Assembly: GCA_947523045.1 (NCBI GenBank)
Contig: CANNUR010000099.1
Location: forward strand, 1 to 9,767
Source: an uncultured Prosthecobacter sp.
GTDB taxonomy: Bacteria > Verrucomicrobiota > Verrucomicrobiia > Verrucomicrobiales > Verrucomicrobiaceae
DNA: 9,767 bases
Reading direction: 5' to 3'
Notes under the pieces: generated by a model
Told to the model about the DNA's origin: nothing
The model's input: only the letters and a program-made list of their open reading frames with translations
Database searches by the model: none
Shown: positions 8,110-9,767 of the stretch, piece after piece
How positions within the stretch are numbered: position 1 is the first letter of the stretch
Layout: every line of letters starts with the position of its first letter
Program-made: the position numbers and the translations under genes

Positions 8110-8136
8110 TAGGTCTCATAGGCCCTATGGGACCTA
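8110..8136. repeat. 27-bp near-perfect palindrome
   Basis: Two 13-base arms flank a single C at 8123. The inner arms are AGGTCTCATAGG (8111-8122) and CCTATGGGACCT (8124-8135). The one mismatch (T8116 opposite G8130) can form a wobble pair in RNA, and T8110/A8136 extends the pairing. It lies 109 bp upstream of the redoxin start and just beyond the duplicated thuA-like 3' end. There is no T-run beside it. It may be a terminator without a U-tract, an operator, or a dispersed repeat. Confidence 0.6.
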
Positions 8137-8149
8137 TTCCACCGCTCCC

Positions 8150-8187
8150 TTACTTCATCGCACCGGCGGCCGGCGTGCCGTCTTCGG
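8150..8187 (-). pseudogene. Duplicated 3' end of the thuA-like gene (12-codon remnant)
   Basis: Bases 8152-8187 are identical to 8452-8487, the end of the thuA-like coding sequence (EDGTPAAGAMK), and the two copies are exactly 300 bp apart. The remnant has its own stop, read TAA (8150-8152) instead of TGA (8450-8452). The sequence diverges at 8188, just before the first GTAG repeat. It is too short to be a gene. Either the gene once ended here and a 300-bp segment was inserted or duplicated, or this is the scar of a lost paralogue. Confidence 0.8.
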
Positions 8188-8193
8188 GTCCGT

Positions 8194-8399
8194 GTAGGCG
8201 CCTTCGCCAGAAGGCGATGCTGGGAGCGCGAGCGATGCTGTTGCCAAGCCCGCGTTGTGGCCAACGCACCTACGATTCCAGGTAGCCGCCTTCGCCAGAA
8301 GGCGATGCTGGGAGCGCGGGCAGTGCTGTTGCCAAACCCGCGTTGTGGCCAACGCGCCTACGATCCCGTGCAGGCGCCTTCGCCAGAAGGCGGTGCTGT
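8194..8399. repeat. 88-bp tandem REPIN-like array (two full units and a partial third)
   Basis: Unit 1 is 8194-8281, unit 2 is 8282-8369, and a truncated unit 3 is 8370-8399, with a period of exactly 88 bp. Each unit begins with a 23-base REP-like element: GTAG (GCAG in unit 3), one base, then the stem CGCCTTC/GAAGGCG around loop GCCA (unit 1 stem 8199-8205/8210-8216). About 35 bases on, units 1 and 2 carry an inverted REP of the same length (8251-8273 and 8339-8361). On the minus strand it reads GTAGG, then the stem GCGTTG/CAACGC around loop GCCA. In unit 2 this stem is a full 7 bp; in unit 1 the basal pair is a wobble. A GTAG head plus hairpin in inverted pairs is the known structure of REPINs mobilised in trans by RAYT (TnpA-REP) transposases. 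No RAYT gene is in the window, so mobility is inferred. Confidence 0.85.
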
Positions 8400-8409
8400 G
8401 ACTCTCCCC

Positions 8410-8437
8410 AATCCGCAATCCGAAATCGAAAATCCGA
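8410..8437. repeat. Four tandem heptamers of AATCCGA type
   Basis: Four consecutive 7-mers starting at 8410, 8417, 8424 and 8431 each begin with AATC and vary in the last three bases around the consensus AATCCGA. They form an A-rich patch between the REP array and the thuA-like stop, unlike the GC-rich surroundings. Short heptameric repeats of this sort are seen in intergenic DNA of some bacteria; their function is unknown. Confidence 0.6.
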
Positions 8438-8449
8438 ACTCCCCTGCCC

Positions 8450-9316
8450 TCACTTCATCGCACCGGCGGCCGGCGTGCCGTCTTCGGCCAGGCGACCCGT
8501 GGTCCAGAGCAGGGCGCGGCTGATGAGGTCGAGGTAGCGACCGTCGGCGACCGTGTCGTTGTTGTGGCCGAGGGTGGTGCTGAAGACGCGGGTCTTGTTC
8601 GGGCCGTACTCGTTGGTCCAGGCAACCACCGCCTCGGCTTCAACAGCCTTGGCACCGGCGGGCGCCGGCTGGCCCTTCTTGCCCTTTGGCGGCTGAACCT
8701 GGTGCCCGGAGGCGAGCGGCTTGGCGCCGAGCATCTGGACGTTGTTGTAGAGCTCCTCCTTGATGGTCGTCCAGTCGCCCAGGCCGCGGGTGATCGGGTG
8801 GGTCTTGTCGGTGAAGGTGATGTCGATCGGCTCCTGCGGGCCATGGCCAGTGGACTGCAGGCCGATGAATTCATACCAGCCGGCGTTGTCGGCGCCCTTT
8901 TGCACGGGCTCGCGGAAGTTGCCCCAGCGGTAGCTGTGCATGGCGCAGTGCAGGTTCACCGCCGGCACGCCGTCGCGGTGGGCGGCGAGGATGTTGCCCA
9001 CGTAGGCCGGATCGGTGACATCGGCCGAGCATTCGTCGTGGATGACGACGTCGAAATCCTTGGCCCAGTCCTTGGCCTTGTAGATTTCGAAGACGGCCTT
9101 GGTCGTCTTGTCGGGGTTGTAGGCGACGTCCACCTTGGCGTTGAGGCGCTTCTCGATGCCCTCCTTGAGCAGGGACTGCTGGGTTTCGTAATCGTGGCAG
9201 CAGCCGCCGGCGACGATGAGCACGCGCAGCGGCTTGGGGGCGGGATCGGCGGCCTGGGCGAGGAAGACGGCGCAGGCGGCGCCGAGAAGGAGGAAGGGAG
9301 CAAAAAGCTTTTTCAT
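8450..9316 (-). CDS. Secreted ThuA-like domain protein (288 aa)
   Basis: Start at the ATG ending at 9316, because it begins the signal peptide MKKLFAPFLLLGAACAVFL followed by AQAADP; an ATG 18 codons upstream would bury it. Nearly all of the mature protein is a ThuA-like (glutamine-amidotransferase-like fold) domain. It shows VLIVAGGCCHDYETQQSLL near the N-terminus, then FDVVIHDECSADV, AVNLHCAMHSYRWG, WYEFIGLQSTGHG, DKTHPITRGLGDW, EELYNNVQML, and near the end VFSTTLGHNNDTVADGRYLDL. A short Pro/Lys/Ala-rich insert lies before EAEAVVAWTNEYG. ThuA was named from trehalose use in rhizobia, and the family often sits near DUF1080 and PVC dehydrogenase genes, as here. A role in periplasmic sugar processing is therefore plausible, but no reaction can be assigned. 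It is divergent from the DUF423 gene across 116 bp. Its last codons are duplicated 300 bp further on. Confidence 0.92.
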   Translation of the reverse strand: MKKLFAPFLLLGAACAVFLAQAADPAPKPLRVLIVAGGCCHDYETQQSLLKEGIEKRLNAKVDVAYNPDKTTKAVFEIYKAKDWAKDFDVVIHDECSADVTDPAYVGNILAAHRDGVPAVNLHCAMHSYRWGNFREPVQKGADNAGWYEFIGLQSTGHGPQEPIDITFTDKTHPITRGLGDWTTIKEELYNNVQMLGAKPLASGHQVQPPKGKKGQPAPAGAKAVEAEAVVAWTNEYGPNKTRVFSTTLGHNNDTVADGRYLDLISRALLWTTGRLAEDGTPAAGAMK

Positions 9317-9432
9317 GGGTGTGCGGATGCAAACGCCGCGGGCGGGCGGATGTTGCCGGATCTTCTGCACCGGGAGCCGCCGCTCTGCAAACTTTTGCGT
9401 TGCACCGGCGGCCGCGCGTCCTTGGGTGCGAC

Positions 9433-9767
9433 ATGCACGTGTTCCGCCTCCGTCTTGCCGCCCTGCTCGGATTCACCGCCGTCCTGCTCGGCGCCCTCGG
9501 CGCGCACGGGCCGGTGCATGAACAGTTGAAGGCCGCCGGCGAACTTGAGCACTGGCAGACCGCCCTGCACTACCACCTGCCGCACGCCCTGCTGCTGGCC
9601 GTGCTGGCCCTGCATGGCGGCAGCGGCCGAGCCCATGCCTGGGCCTGGCGCTTGTGCTTCGCCGGCATCCTGCTGTTTTCCGGCTCACTCTACCTCCTGG
9701 CCCTGACCCAGGTGCGCGCGCTGGGAGCGGTGACGCCTCTCGGCGGCCTCTGCCTCATGCTTGGCTG
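9433..9767 (+). CDS. DUF423 (YgdD-like) integral membrane protein, 3' end outside window
   Basis: ATG at 9433 with no stop before the window end, giving 111 visible codons of a family usually about 120-130 residues long. The visible product shows the family hallmarks: GALGAHGPV after the first helix, WQTALHYHLPHALLL, LLFSGSLYLLALTQVRALG and VTPLGGLCLMLGW. Hydrophobic helices are at about residues 7-24, 49-62, 75-93 and from 97 onward. DUF423 proteins are small inner-membrane proteins of unknown function. No good ribosome-binding site precedes the ATG. The start is supported by family alignment from memory, with GAHG near residue 25. It is divergent from the ThuA-like gene. Confidence 0.9.
   Translation, partial: MHVFRLRLAALLGFTAVLLGALGAHGPVHEQLKAAGELEHWQTALHYHLPHALLLAVLALHGGSGRAHAWAWRLCFAGILLFSGSLYLLALTQVRALGAVTPLGGLCLMLG

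Noticed and set aside
8194..8399. CRISPR array
   Set aside because: The units are contiguous 88-bp tandem copies with no short constant repeat and unique spacers, and no cas genes are present.
8155..8418. 87-codon minus-strand open frame across the repeat segment
   Set aside because: It reads through the REP hairpins and enters the duplicated thuA-like tail in the wrong frame, so it is a by-product of the repeats.
9317..9370. 18-residue N-terminal extension of the ThuA-like protein
   Set aside because: The later ATG at 9316 starts a classic signal peptide, and the extension has no secretory character.
8564..9529. 321-codon plus-strand open frame
   Set aside because: Antisense to the ThuA-like gene and overlapping the start of the DUF423 gene in another frame; no domain signature.

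Overview
The window is GC-rich (about two-thirds G+C in most coding stretches) and points to a member of the PVC superphylum, most likely Verrucomicrobiota, with Planctomycetota as the alternative. The main reason is the 1150-residue protein at 1894-5346 (-). It combines a DUF1080 (3-keto-disaccharide hydrolase) domain, a PVC-type dehydrogenase propeller, a helical-repeat region and a C-terminal PVC-type haem-binding (CxxCH) domain. The neighbouring ThuA-like protein and the secreted TPR/redoxin protein fit the same group. No gene start has a convincing Shine-Dalgarno sequence, which is also common in these bacteria. This assignment is inferred from domain content, not from a marker gene.

Layout, left to right. 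(1) 1-1647 (+): the 3' part of a type II secretion outer-membrane secretin, with a Gly/Asn/Ser-rich insertion between two N-domains. (2) 1648-1893: a convergent gap with two adjacent GC-rich hairpins. (3) 1894-5346 (-): the DUF1080-dehydrogenase-cytochrome c fusion. (4) 5470-5610 (+): a 46-residue gene for a one-helix, Cys-rich membrane protein resembling FeoB-associated proteins. (5) 5613-8000 (-): a secreted TPR protein with an AhpC/TSA-like redoxin domain. (6) 8001-8449: a 449-bp non-coding stretch with a near-perfect 27-bp palindrome, a 36-bp extra copy of the end of the downstream-mapped thuA-like gene, an 88-bp tandem array of REP/REPIN-like elements and four AATC-type heptamers. (7) 8450-9316 (-): a secreted ThuA-like protein. 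(8) 9433-9767 (+): a DUF423 membrane protein cut by the window end.

The three large minus-strand genes all encode proteins with N-terminal signal peptides, so they act in the periplasm or at the cell surface. DUF1080 and ThuA-like proteins are repeatedly linked to (keto)sugar handling, and the cytochrome and redoxin domains add redox chemistry, so a carbohydrate-oxidation role is plausible but not shown. The genes are widely spaced and need not form one operon.

The most unusual part is 8110-8452. Each 88-bp unit has a GTAG tetranucleotide and a 7-bp hairpin with a GCCA loop, followed by the same design in inverted orientation. That is the architecture of REPINs mobilised by RAYT transposases. 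The array lies between two in-frame copies of the thuA-like 3' end exactly 300 bp apart.
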